Source: Chitinophaga eiseniae
GTDB lineage: Bacteria; Bacteroidota; Bacteroidia; Chitinophagales; Chitinophagaceae
Direction: 5' to 3'
NCBI RefSeq assembly: GCF_900167135.1
Contig: NZ_FUWZ01000001.1
Span: 1,970,336-2,034,335, forward strand
Length of the DNA stretch: 64,000 nucleotides
Shown: in pieces, positions 35,352-49,757 of the stretch
How the letters are laid out: each line of letters begins with the position of its first letter
How positions within the stretch are numbered: the first letter of the stretch is position 1
The notes under the pieces: model-generated
The model's input: the letters and a program-made list of their open reading frames with translations, nothing else
Told to the model about the DNA's origin: nothing
Database searches by the model: none
Position numbers and translations under genes: made by a program

Positions 35352-36140
35352 TCAGGCAATACTCTTAGCCGGGTCTTGTTGAAAAATATGCGTCAGCATT
35401 TTATAGAGCTCGGGGTGTTTCTCCGACAACAGATCGGGCCTTTCAAAAAAATACTCAGAAATCACAGCAAAAAATTCTGCCTGGTTGGTGGCGCCGTACG
35501 GGTTGATATCCGTACGGCCTTCCGCCATTTCCTGGATGGTCTGATGCACCAGTTTAAGCCAGGGAATACTGTAGCTGTGCTCCAGTAATTTGGTAGGAAG
35601 CCCGTCTACAGAGCCGTCGGCCTTGTCCAGCAGGTGTACAAACTCGTGGATGGCGGTGTTGCTTTTGTCGGTGGTATTGGAAAAACCTTCGCGCAGCGCG
35701 GAGCGGGAGAGGATCATCTGTCCGTTGAGCGCGCCGCTGCCTACCATGCCCAGGATATTCCGGCGGTTGCCTTCATACTGGTACGATTCGTCAAAGGTAT
35801 CCGGGTAGAGGATCACGTTGGTGAGATTAAAATACTCCCAGTTTTTAAAACCGAAGATGGGGATGATAGCGCTGGCAGCCACCAGTACGCGGTCGAGCGC
35901 TTCTATTTCCGTGCCTACGCCTTCGATATGCGTTCTTTTCAGGAAACGTTGTACCTGTTGCTCAAAGCGGTTTTTATCCGCTTCTGTGAGCTGCTGGTAA
36001 TAACGTACGTGTGTTTGCAGCAGTTCCCGGTAGGTATCGGGAACTGCAGTTTTCTTAAGTTGATGGCGGTTGACCTGGTTCTTGAGGTACAAGAACAGGA
36101 TGAGCCCTATCATTATTAATCCGAATAATACCATGATCAT
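35352..36140 (-). CDS. MtfA-like zinc metallopeptidase (M90)
   Basis: 262 residues. One N-terminal membrane helix (about 3-20), then a peptidase domain with the zinc motif H165-E-x-x-H169 in NTAIHEFVHLLDKADG and the distal Glu in NQAEFFAVISEYFFE. MtfA in Escherichia coli is a cytosolic peptidase that interacts with the repressor Mlc; here a membrane-tethered form is likely. It follows the M28 peptidase gene by 18 bp on the same strand, so the two probably form an operon. It ends 4 bp from the convergent STN gene. Confidence 0.88.
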   Translation of the reverse strand: MIMVLFGLIMIGLILFLYLKNQVNRHQLKKTAVPDTYRELLQTHVRYYQQLTEADKNRFEQQVQRFLKRTHIEGVGTEIEALDRVLVAASAIIPIFGFKNWEYFNLTNVILYPDTFDESYQYEGNRRNILGMVGSGALNGQMILSRSALREGFSNTTDKSNTAIHEFVHLLDKADGSVDGLPTKLLEHSYSIPWLKLVHQTIQEMAEGRTDINPYGATNQAEFFAVISEYFFERPDLLSEKHPELYKMLTHIFQQDPAKSIA

Positions 36141-36158
36141 GTTACCGGGTGTTATTGT

Positions 36159-37778
36159 TTATTTCCGGTACGCCTTGAACTCTGAGCCTTTTTTCCATTG
36201 CGGGAAAGTGCTTTCGTTGCTGAGGGTATAGCCAACGTCGAACATGAGGCGTACATCTTCTACCATGCCGTCCATCACCCAGGTATCAGGGTTAAACTCG
36301 TCAGCGGGGGAGTGATAACGTAAACGGTTATACGCTGCTGTTTTTTCCTTGCCGGAGCCGGGAGCTTTGCCTAAGATATCGTTGCCTGGGCCCAGGTATA
36401 AACCGGGGATACCCTTTTTAGCAAAGTTAAAGTGATCTGAGCGGAAAAACCAGCCGCCTTCGGGATTGGCTTCGGGAACGGTCACGCGGCCCTGTTTGGC
36501 GGCCGCCCGGTGGGCATATTCGTCCAGTTCAGACTGTCCCATCCCGATCACGGTCACGTCTTTGGTGCGGCCGAAGGTATTGAGTACGTCCAGGTTGATG
36601 TCCGCCACTGTTTTTTCGGCTTTGAAGACGGGGTGGCTGGCATAATATTCTGAGCCCAGCAGGCCTTGTTCTTCACCGGTAACGGAAAGGAACAGCACGG
36701 AGCGGGCCGGTTTTTGTTGGAGGCGGGTGAAGGCGGTGGCCAGTTCGAGCAGGCCCGCGGTGCCGGTGGCGTTGTCTACGGCGCCGTTGTAGATAGAGTC
36801 GCCCTTCACCGGTTCACCGATACCGAAATGGTCCCAGTGAGCTGAAAATACGACGCATTCATCGGGTCTTTTGCTGCCTGGCAGTATGGCCAGTACGTTA
36901 TGGGAGGATGATTTTTTGATGGTGTTGTTGATGACCAGCGATGTTTGCAGGTGTAGGTCTACCGGTTTAAAATCCTTCTGGTTTGCTTTTTCCATGATAT
37001 CGGGGGAGATGCCGGCCAGCTGGAAGATTTTCCTGGCGGCGTCCTGGGTGATCCAGCCTTCCAGGGCGGTCCTGGACATATTGTTGTCTGCCGTCTGCAG
37101 ATGCAGTTTGGAATTGGACCATCCGCTGCGCACTACCTTCCAGGGATAGCTGGCGGCAGCTGTTTCATGGATGATGATCACCCCTGCCGCGCCCTGCCGG
37201 GAGGCTTCTTCGAATTTATAGGTCCACCGGCCGTAGTAGGTCATGGTGCGCCCTTTAAAAAGCGTGTTGTCGGCAAAGCCGGGATCGTTGATCATCACGA
37301 TGACGGTTTTCCCTTTTACATCCAGGCCGGCGTAGTCGTTATGGCCGTATTCCGGTGCCACGATACCATAACCGGCGAATACAAGTTCGGACTGGCGGAT
37401 GCTGACCTGCTCCTGTACACGGCGCGTGCCTGCCACATAATCATCGAGGTATTGTAAGGACACCTCGCCTTTGTCACCTTTGACAATCAGGTTGCCGGCA
37501 GGTTTGGAGCCGATGGACACCATGGGCACTTCCTGGAAGTAACTGTTGCCATTACCGGGCTTCAGTCCCAGCGCTTTGAACTGCGCCGCCAGGTAGTGGA
37601 TGGCGCTGTCTTCGCCGCGGGTGAAAGGCTTACGGCCTTCAAAGGCATCGGAGGCAAGTACCTGTATATGTCTGGCGAAGCTGTTGGCATTGATCGCCCG
37701 GACGGCGGACGAGTCCTGGGCCTGAACGCCCTGCCACAGCAGGGAGGCGGCCATGCTAAAGAGGATGGGTGCTTTCAA
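36159..37778 (-). CDS. M28-family aminopeptidase, exported
   Basis: About 539 residues. The likely start is TTG at 37778, giving a proper signal peptide (MKAPILFSMAASLLWQGVQA); an ATG at 37754 leaves no basic N-region and an open TTG at 37802 is longer. A PA-type inserted domain (ESELVFAGYGIV-like, about 130-270) is followed by the M28 domain with the metal-binding segments FSAHWDHFG, GAVDNATGTAGLLE, VTGEEQGLLGSEYY, DINLDVLNT and RSDHFNFAKKGIPG. It would remove N-terminal residues from peptides in the periplasm or outside. Confidence 0.9.
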   Translation of the reverse strand: MKAPILFSMAASLLWQGVQAQDSSAVRAINANSFARHIQVLASDAFEGRKPFTRGEDSAIHYLAAQFKALGLKPGNGNSYFQEVPMVSIGSKPAGNLIVKGDKGEVSLQYLDDYVAGTRRVQEQVSIRQSELVFAGYGIVAPEYGHNDYAGLDVKGKTVIVMINDPGFADNTLFKGRTMTYYGRWTYKFEEASRQGAAGVIIIHETAAASYPWKVVRSGWSNSKLHLQTADNNMSRTALEGWITQDAARKIFQLAGISPDIMEKANQKDFKPVDLHLQTSLVINNTIKKSSSHNVLAILPGSKRPDECVVFSAHWDHFGIGEPVKGDSIYNGAVDNATGTAGLLELATAFTRLQQKPARSVLFLSVTGEEQGLLGSEYYASHPVFKAEKTVADINLDVLNTFGRTKDVTVIGMGQSELDEYAHRAAAKQGRVTVPEANPEGGWFFRSDHFNFAKKGIPGLYLGPGNDILGKAPGSGKEKTAAYNRLRYHSPADEFNPDTWVMDGMVEDVRLMFDVGYTLSNESTFPQWKKGSEFKAYRK

Positions 37779-37957
37779 AATAAGATAATTGATAATAAAC
37801 AAAAACCATTCATGATAAAAATAACGAAATTAAAAATACGAAAAGCAGGAGGCGGATTTACAAGTCATTCACAATAAAAGAATGGTCGTTTCAATCTAAA
37901 CCCTTAATTTGCCGCCAGAAATCAGAACAAATAATTGCTCCCCACGGGCCAACCAAA

Positions 37958-38611
37958 ATGCTCAGCTGTATGCTCAACGCACATCGCTCAACCGAATCCA
38001 GCGCAGGCCGGTACGGTGAAAAGGATTACGCCGGCTTCTGGTATGAAATGCAGCAGGACAATGAACAGGGACTGTATAAAATTTACCATGACCTCTACGA
38101 TAATTTTTACCATTATGGTATATCAGTAGTGCTGGACAAAGGCATGGTAAAAGAAGCCATCAACGACATTTTTGTAGATATCTGGCGCAAGCGCCAACAG
38201 CTCGACATGCCTGAGAATATCCAGGCGTACTTGTTTATCTGCTTTAAAAGAAAACTATATAAACTGCTGACCAAAAGCCAGAAAGGTACTGTGCTGGCCG
38301 ACAGCCAGCTATTCCCCGAGCCGGAGGAGCAGCCCTACGAAACCGTGCTGATACGCCAGGAAAACGACAGCCTGGTAAAACAGAAGCTGGAAAAAATGCT
38401 GGCGCTCCTCACCAGCCGTCAGAAAGAATTTATCAGGATGCGTTTCTACGAAGACCTGAGCATTGAAGAGATAGCCATAAAGACCGCCGCCACACCCAGG
38501 ACCATCTATAATACCATCCACAACGCCCTCGTACGTATCCGGGAAGTATACAACGATGCCACTTTTATCGCGCTGCTGCTGCTTTTGATCGATCTGGAAA
38601 ATTTTTCCTGA
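37958..38611 (+). CDS. ECF sigma factor of the polysaccharide utilisation locus
   Basis: 217 residues. Region 2 (YKIYHDLYDNFYHYGISVV; AINDIFVDIWRKRQQL) and region 4 (EFIRMRFYEDLSIEEIAIKT; TPRTIYNTIHNALVRIRE) are clear. The C-terminal LLLLLIDLE tail is hydrophobic. The first 30 residues are not sigma-like, so the true start may be the ATG at 38048 or nearby. It precedes a FecR gene (44-bp gap) and a SusC gene with an STN domain, the standard set-up for glycan-induced control of a SusCD locus. TTAATTTG at 37903 is a 7-of-8 match to the -7 consensus. Confidence 0.9.
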   Translation: MLSCMLNAHRSTESSAGRYGEKDYAGFWYEMQQDNEQGLYKIYHDLYDNFYHYGISVVLDKGMVKEAINDIFVDIWRKRQQLDMPENIQAYLFICFKRKLYKLLTKSQKGTVLADSQLFPEPEEQPYETVLIRQENDSLVKQKLEKMLALLTSRQKEFIRMRFYEDLSIEEIAIKTAATPRTIYNTIHNALVRIREVYNDATFIALLLLLIDLENFS

Positions 38612-38655
38612 TTTCTTTGGTAAAAAAAGAAAGATACCCCCCTCTTTATAGTTAA

Positions 38656-39675
38656 ATGCCTGCTATGGACTTACAGCAGTATAAGGCGGAAGACTTTATA
38701 TTAAATGACTCCTTTGTGCGTTACTGCCTCCGCAGCAACGATACAGACGTGCAGTTCTGGGAAGACTGGCTGGAACGGTACCCGCATAAACAGGAGGAAG
38801 CCGCTAAAGCCCGGGAATGGTTATTCCGGCTTGGGCTGCGTATTACGCCGGAAGAAAAGGAAACAGAATTCGGTAAGCTGAAAGCTGCGCTGGCAGCGGC
38901 TGATACGCCGGTTAAAAAGATCTCCTGGAAACGGATGGCCCGCATTGCCGCTGCCGCTATTTTACCACTGGCCGCTGCGGCCTGGTGGCTGAACAGTCAT
39001 CGCTCCGTCGCTCCCGCCGTTGTCAATGAGTCTTACACACTCTTTAAAGCAGGTGACACTGCGCGCCGGCAGGTGATGCTGGCCGACGGCAGCCTGGTGA
39101 TCCTGAATGCGCACAGTACGCTGAAAGTACCTGCCAGCTACAACGAAAAGCAGCGTAACCTCGTCCTGGAAGGAGAGGCCCTGTTTGAAGTGGCTAAAGC
39201 AGAAGGGAAACCTTTTGTGGTGAGCACCGGTAACCTCCATGTGCAGGCGCTGGGAACTGCCTTTAAATTACGTGCGTACCGGTACGATCAACACACGGCC
39301 GTTACCCTCGTAGAAGGAAAAGTACGCGTGGCGCAGGAAGCAGCGGTGGCCGAATTAATACCCGGTGAGCAACTGACGACCGGTAAAACACATGCCCGCT
39401 TTGTGAAAAATAATTTCGACGCTGAAAGGGAAAAAGCCTGGCGCAGCGGACGCCTCGTTTTTCATAATGCCTCTCCCGATGAGATCGCGTCCACACTGGG
39501 GTATTGGTATGGTATCAATGTAAAAGTAATCACACGTAAAAATAAACCTATCCGCTTTAACGGCGTATTCAACAACAAATCGCTGAATGAAGTGCTGGCA
39601 GCAGTTTGTTTTGTCAACGGACTGGAGTCCGTGACAAAAAACGACACTTTATTCGTGCAACCAATCAGTAAATAG
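38656..39675 (+). CDS. FecR-family anti-sigma factor of the PUL
   Basis: 339 residues. The cytoplasmic N-terminal domain (DFILNDSFVRYCLRSNDTD) is followed by one membrane helix (about 95-112), a FecR domain (LADGSLVILNAHSTLKVP; LEGEALFEVAKAEGKPF) and a C-terminal DUF4974 domain (LVFHNASPDEIASTLGYWYG). It should hold the sigma factor encoded just upstream until the STN domain of the downstream SusC signals substrate. Starts at 38656 or 38665 are both possible. Confidence 0.92.
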   Translation: MPAMDLQQYKAEDFILNDSFVRYCLRSNDTDVQFWEDWLERYPHKQEEAAKAREWLFRLGLRITPEEKETEFGKLKAALAAADTPVKKISWKRMARIAAAAILPLAAAAWWLNSHRSVAPAVVNESYTLFKAGDTARRQVMLADGSLVILNAHSTLKVPASYNEKQRNLVLEGEALFEVAKAEGKPFVVSTGNLHVQALGTAFKLRAYRYDQHTAVTLVEGKVRVAQEAAVAELIPGEQLTTGKTHARFVKNNFDAEREKAWRSGRLVFHNASPDEIASTLGYWYGINVKVITRKNKPIRFNGVFNNKSLNEVLAAVCFVNGLESVTKNDTLFVQPISK

Positions 39676-39710
39676 TCCACACAGGTACATTTAAACAACC
39701 AAAATGCGTT

Positions 39711-42700
39711 ATGAAGAAGACATCCCTTCTAAGGGCATGCTGTGCCATGCTCCTATCATCCCTTTTGCTAAGTTGGGCGCAAATAGCAGAAGGACTGAAA
39801 GACAAGATTGACGTGGGATTCAGGCAGACAAAGGTGCTCAATGTGATACAGTATCTCGAGAAAAACACCCGCCTGAAATTCTCGTATAATCTTGATGATC
39901 TGGAAAAATTAAAACCTGTAACCATCGATAAAAAAGAAAGGACAGTAGAAAGTTTACTCCAGGAAATCAGCCATGCTACGTCGCTTCAGTTCAGGATGAC
40001 AGAAGACATCATCCTGGTGAAAGCGGCGCCGGCCACCTCCGCCCTGACTGCCGCTCAACCGGCACAGGAGAAAGTGGTGGCAGGTGTTGTGAAAGGCAAT
40101 ACGGGTGAAGCCCTGCCCGGCGTAAGTGTACGGGTAAAAGGCACACCGCGCGGTATGCTCACAGATGTGAATGGCGGCTTCCGGTTCACCGACCTGCCAC
40201 CAGGGGCGGTGCTGGAAGTATCCTTTATCGGCTACGAAACACAAGAGGTAACAGTCAACGGAAATGGACCGCTGACCGTTACCCTTGCGGCTTCTACCAA
40301 AGTCCTGGACCAGGTGGTGGTGGTAGGCTACGGCACACAAAGCAAAAGAAATGTGAGCAGCGCCATCACCTCCGTAAAAGGAAATGAAATTTCCAATGTG
40401 GCCAGCAACAACCCCGTGAATGCATTGCAGGGTAGAGTGGCCGGCCTCACTGTTACCAACACAGGCGGCGCTCCCGGTGCCATGGCCGATATCCGCCTGC
40501 GCGGTATCAGCACCTTCGGCTCCCACCAGCCGCTGTTCATCGTGGACGGCAGCCCAGCAGATCCCTATTACCTCAACAACAACGATATTGCTTCCATTGA
40601 AGTACTGAAAGACGGTGCTGCTGCCTCTATCTACGGTTCAGTAGCCGCCAACGGCGTGATCCTCATCACCACCAAAAAAGGAAAAAAAGGGGCGCCGAAA
40701 ATTGAATTCAACAGCTGGTACAGCATCGTGAACCCTACCGGCAAACAGCACCTGCTCGATGCAGAAGGTTACCTGAAAGTACATACCATGATGTACGAGC
40801 CTGCACCGGCCAGCACCAGAAGGCCCGCTTACCTGAAAACAGGTATCACCGCCAATACCAACTGGCAGGATGAAATACTGCAACAGGGCAACAGCGAAAA
40901 CTATAGCCTCAACCTCACCGGCGGCAGCGAATACTTCACCTATGGTCTCAGCGGTAACATCACCAACGAAAAAGGTACCTTCCTGGGATCCAATTTTAAG
41001 AAGAAATCCATCCGCTCGCGCAACGAATACAAGAAAGGCCGCCTCACCGTAGAAGCCAACCTCGTATATGCGGAAACAGACCGCCGTGATGTACCCTACA
41101 GCGTAAAAGACGCCTACTTCCAGTCGCCACTGTTACCAGTATACGATGACAAAGAAAAGTATGGCTACGCGTTGCAGATCAACCAGCTGCCTAAGTTCGA
41201 AAACGCAGTAGGTGTGAACTTCTACAACGATAACAGCAATAAAATCCAGTACTTCAACGGGAACGCACGCCTGACACTCGAGCTGCTGAGAGGCATGAAG
41301 TTCGTGACCAACCTGAGCCTGGCGAACAGCAACTACTTCACCTACGCTTACCATCCGCCGTACCGTGCCAATGCCAACGACCCGCTGATCCCTTTTGCGC
41401 AGCTGCAGGACAACCGTGGCAACGAACGTCAACGCCTGATGGAAAACCTGTTGTACTACGACCGCTCCTTCGGTAAACACAGCCTGAACCTGCTGGCTGG
41501 CTACACTGCCCTGGAAAAAACATACAACAACGTATTGACTACTGCCGACGGTAAAACGACCGTGTACTCCGTGAAAGACGGCCAGATCAGTTCCGATGTA
41601 GTGCCGGGCGGCTTCCTCGATCCGCTGTTCAACACCATGGACGGCGCTAAAGGCGGTACTTTCAACGCCACCGGCACCCGCTGGCAGACAGACCGCCTCT
41701 CCTGGCTGGGTCGTGTCAACTATGCCTACGATGGTAAATACCTGCTGCAACTGGCTGTCCGCCGCGACGGATCTTCCAAATTCGGTGTGAACCGCCGCTA
41801 TGGTACCTTCCCTTCAGTGTCTGTAGGCTGGAATATCCAGAGCGAACCCTTCATGCAGGGCATCACCTGGCTGAATATGCTGAAACTGCGCGCCAGCTAC
41901 GGCCGCCTGGGCAACGAAGAAGTGCTGAATGCCTATGACCATCAGCAGCTGATCCTGATCAACAACCTGTGGGGTGGTGGCTCCGTACAAGGTGGCGGCG
42001 GTACCGCATGGCCCGGCGGCGCTGCCTGGGAACTGCGTAACAAAGATCTGCGCTGGGAAACCAATACCAGCCGAAACGCCGGTTTCGACTTCGCTATCTT
42101 CAATAAACTGAACGGTTCATTTAACTATTTCAACAACGTCACCTCTGATGTATTGATCAGAAGAGAACTGGCCCCCAGCAATGGCCTCAATAACCCGATC
42201 CTGAACGTCGGCCGCTTCAAAAACAGCGGCTGGGAACTGGAGATGACCTGGGCCGATAAACACGGTGACTGGAACTACAGTGTAACCGGTACCCTTAGCC
42301 AGGTGAAAAACAAAGTGCTGGCACTCGCCAACGACGGCCAGAAACTGTATGGCACCGGTCTGAAATATGGCACCGGCCCTGTTCCGAATACCACGCAGGT
42401 AGGCACCGAAGTAGGCGCCTTCTACCTGTACGAAGCGGATGGCCTTTTCCAGTCCGCCGCTGAAGTAGCTGCCTATAAAAACAGCAAAGGCGAACTGCTG
42501 CAGCCAGATGCCAAACCGGGAGACGTACGTTTTAAAGACAGTAACGGCGACGGTATCATCAATGACGCAGACAAAACATACAAAGGCAGCTCTTTCCCTA
42601 AAATAGAATATGGCCTGAACATGACCGCAGGCTGGAAAGGTTTCGATCTGCAACTGTTCTGGCAGGGCGTAGGCGGTAACAAAATCTACAACGGCAACAA

Positions 42701-43091
42701 GTACGAACTGCAGGGGATGGACGCCGGCCGTAACTTCGACGTGAGCACCCTCAACGCCTGGACGCCGGGTAATACCAATACCGATGTGCCCCGTGCCGTA
42801 CTGGGAGATCCTAACGGCAACAACCGCGAATCTACCCGCTTCCTCGAAAGTGGCAGCTACCTGCGCCTGAAAAACGTAACCCTCGGTTATGCTTTCTCCC
42901 CGCAGCTCCTGCAACGGGCGAAAGTGACACGGTTACGCCTCTACGTAAGTGCACAAAACATCCTCACGTTCACCAAATACACCGGACCCGATCCTGAAAT
43001 CGGCCGTACAGACATCCTCAACAGTGGTCTGGACCGCCTGATGTATCCGCAAAACAAAGTATTGATGGCTGGTGCACAGCTGGAATTCTAA
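39711..43091 (+). CDS. SusC/RagA TonB-linked outer membrane transporter with STN domain
   Basis: 1126 residues. A signal peptide precedes an STN signalling domain (about 40-110: TKVLNVIQYLEKNTRLKFSY), a carboxypeptidase-regulatory domain (about 120-195: GNTGEALPGVSVRVKGTP), a plug (QVVVVGYGTQSKRNVSSAI; PLFIVDGSPADPYYLNN; IEVLKDGAAASIYGSVAANG) and a large barrel ending NKVLMAGAQLEF. It imports an oligosaccharide or glycopeptide captured by the SusD lipoprotein. The STN domain ties it to the sigma/FecR pair upstream. The SusD start lies 10 bp after the stop. Confidence 0.95.
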   Translation: MKKTSLLRACCAMLLSSLLLSWAQIAEGLKDKIDVGFRQTKVLNVIQYLEKNTRLKFSYNLDDLEKLKPVTIDKKERTVESLLQEISHATSLQFRMTEDIILVKAAPATSALTAAQPAQEKVVAGVVKGNTGEALPGVSVRVKGTPRGMLTDVNGGFRFTDLPPGAVLEVSFIGYETQEVTVNGNGPLTVTLAASTKVLDQVVVVGYGTQSKRNVSSAITSVKGNEISNVASNNPVNALQGRVAGLTVTNTGGAPGAMADIRLRGISTFGSHQPLFIVDGSPADPYYLNNNDIASIEVLKDGAAASIYGSVAANGVILITTKKGKKGAPKIEFNSWYSIVNPTGKQHLLDAEGYLKVHTMMYEPAPASTRRPAYLKTGITANTNWQDEILQQGNSENYSLNLTGGSEYFTYGLSGNITNEKGTFLGSNFKKKSIRSRNEYKKGRLTVEANLVYAETDRRDVPYSVKDAYFQSPLLPVYDDKEKYGYALQINQLPKFENAVGVNFYNDNSNKIQYFNGNARLTLELLRGMKFVTNLSLANSNYFTYAYHPPYRANANDPLIPFAQLQDNRGNERQRLMENLLYYDRSFGKHSLNLLAGYTALEKTYNNVLTTADGKTTVYSVKDGQISSDVVPGGFLDPLFNTMDGAKGGTFNATGTRWQTDRLSWLGRVNYAYDGKYLLQLAVRRDGSSKFGVNRRYGTFPSVSVGWNIQSEPFMQGITWLNMLKLRASYGRLGNEEVLNAYDHQQLILINNLWGGGSVQGGGGTAWPGGAAWELRNKDLRWETNTSRNAGFDFAIFNKLNGSFNYFNNVTSDVLIRRELAPSNGLNNPILNVGRFKNSGWELEMTWADKHGDWNYSVTGTLSQVKNKVLALANDGQKLYGTGLKYGTGPVPNTTQVGTEVGAFYLYEADGLFQSAAEVAAYKNSKGELLQPDAKPGDVRFKDSNGDGIINDADKTYKGSSFPKIEYGLNMTAGWKGFDLQLFWQGVGGNKIYNGNKYELQGMDAGRNFDVSTLNAWTPGNTNTDVPRAVLGDPNGNNRESTRFLESGSYLRLKNVTLGYAFSPQLLQRAKVTRLRLYVSAQNILTFTKYTGPDPEIGRTDILNSGLDRLMYPQNKVLMAGAQLEF

Positions 43092-43101
43092 AAAAATGGT
43101 T

Positions 43102-44625
43102 ATGAAAAAATCTTTGTTATATATATCCTTATTATCCGCAGCCATGGTATTGAATACCAGCTGTAAAAAAGAGTTGCTGGAACAGGCTTCGCCCGACAAG
43201 CTGACATCGGATAACTTCTGGACATCCCGCGAACGCGCCCTCACGGGGCTGGCTGCGGCTTACTCCAGGATCGAGAGCTTCGCCGGCTGGGACAACTTCG
43301 TGGAAGCCCGTTCCTGCCGCGAATACTACCGGGAAGATTTCGTGGAGCCGGGCGCCGACGCCTACAACTACAGCTGGTGGACGGAGATCTATAACTATAG
43401 CTATAACTCCGGTAATTACGCCATCGACCTGCTCTGGAGAGATAACTACCGCGGCATCAACTTCACCAACCAGGTACTGGAGAACGTGAACATCATGACC
43501 GACAAACAGATCGATGCTGCCAGCAAAAAGATGATCCTCGCGGAAGCCCACTTCCTCCGTGCGTACTATTATTTTAAGCTGATCACTAATTTCGAGAAAG
43601 TGATCATCCGCGATAAGGTACCCAATGGCGAAGCAGATCTGCCGAAAGCACCATCTTCCCGTCCCGAAGTATGGGACATGATCATCTCCGACCTGAAAGC
43701 GGCGGAACCCGATCTGCCGCTGCGCAGCGAAAGACCGGGCACAGAACTGGGCCGCGCTACCAAAGGCGCCGCCCAGGCTTACCTCGGCAAAGCGCTCATG
43801 TACCGCGCCGGCGAAGACAAAGGCAAAGCCACCGCCTATTTCACCGAGGCTTCCTCCTGGCTGAAAAAGGTGATCGATTCCAAACAGTACAGTCTCGTGT
43901 CCAATTATATGTCCATGTTCAACGGTACCACCAGCAACACTACGGAATCCGTGTTTGAACTGCAACAAACCATGGATGAGTCTAACGGCGCCTACTTCAA
44001 ATCTTATCTCAGCGACTGGATGGCCGCATCTGAACTGGGTGGATACGGCGAAATCTATGGTGTGCCACGACTGCTGACAGAAATGCTGAAAGAAGGGAAA
44101 GTGGCTACCGACGGCCTGTACGACCATCGTGTATATAACACCGTCTTCTTTAAGGATGATTATTTCAACGATGCCGCCAATCCCCGCGTATACGGCTATA
44201 CGTACAACGAGGTGTTCGAAAACAACACCATAGCTTTCCGTAAATGGCTGCCGGCCAGCCTCGACAAGCTGGGAAACGCCAACGCCATCAATATGCCCAT
44301 GATCCGCTATGCGGACGTGAAACTGCTGTACGCCGAAGCACAGAACGAACTGGGCATACCGGCTACGGCCATGACGGAGATCAACGAGGTACGTGCCCGC
44401 TCTGCTATGCCGCCACTGAACCTGACTAACAAGGCCGATATATTTAAACAACTGGTGCATGAAAGGGTGATGGAATTCACCCTGGAAAGCAGCCGTTTTT
44501 ATGACCTTCGCCGCTGGGGCCTGCTGTCACAAGAGATGCAGGCAGCTGGCAGACCTTTCACCGCGGATAAAAGCTATTATCCGCTGCCATTGAAAGAGAC
44601 GCTGAACAACCCACTGGCCCAATAA
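43102..44625 (+). CDS. SusD/RagB-type surface glycan-binding lipoprotein
   Basis: About 507 residues. The ATG at 43102 gives MKKSLLYISLLSAAM and a lipobox ending at Cys21 (LNTSC); the frame upstream to 43072 only adds residues inside the SusC gene. It has TPR-like helices with SusD marks: AEAHFLRAYYYFKL, KGAAQAYLGKALMYRAGED, MPMIRYADVKLLYAEAQNE and the C-terminal FYDLRRWG. It caps the SusC barrel and binds the substrate. A terminator-like hairpin follows before the glycosidase genes. Confidence 0.95.
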   Translation: MKKSLLYISLLSAAMVLNTSCKKELLEQASPDKLTSDNFWTSRERALTGLAAAYSRIESFAGWDNFVEARSCREYYREDFVEPGADAYNYSWWTEIYNYSYNSGNYAIDLLWRDNYRGINFTNQVLENVNIMTDKQIDAASKKMILAEAHFLRAYYYFKLITNFEKVIIRDKVPNGEADLPKAPSSRPEVWDMIISDLKAAEPDLPLRSERPGTELGRATKGAAQAYLGKALMYRAGEDKGKATAYFTEASSWLKKVIDSKQYSLVSNYMSMFNGTTSNTTESVFELQQTMDESNGAYFKSYLSDWMAASELGGYGEIYGVPRLLTEMLKEGKVATDGLYDHRVYNTVFFKDDYFNDAANPRVYGYTYNEVFENNTIAFRKWLPASLDKLGNANAINMPMIRYADVKLLYAEAQNELGIPATAMTEINEVRARSAMPPLNLTNKADIFKQLVHERVMEFTLESSRFYDLRRWGLLSQEMQAAGRPFTADKSYYPLPLKETLNNPLAQ

Positions 44626-44649
44626 TAATTTAGGATCCATAACGGTTAA

Positions 44650-49747
<5,098 letters not shown>

Positions 49748-49757
49748 TACAGACGCT

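Noticed and set aside
43132..44460. 442-codon ORF antisense to susD
   Set aside because: Complete overlap with a clear SusD gene and no family motif.
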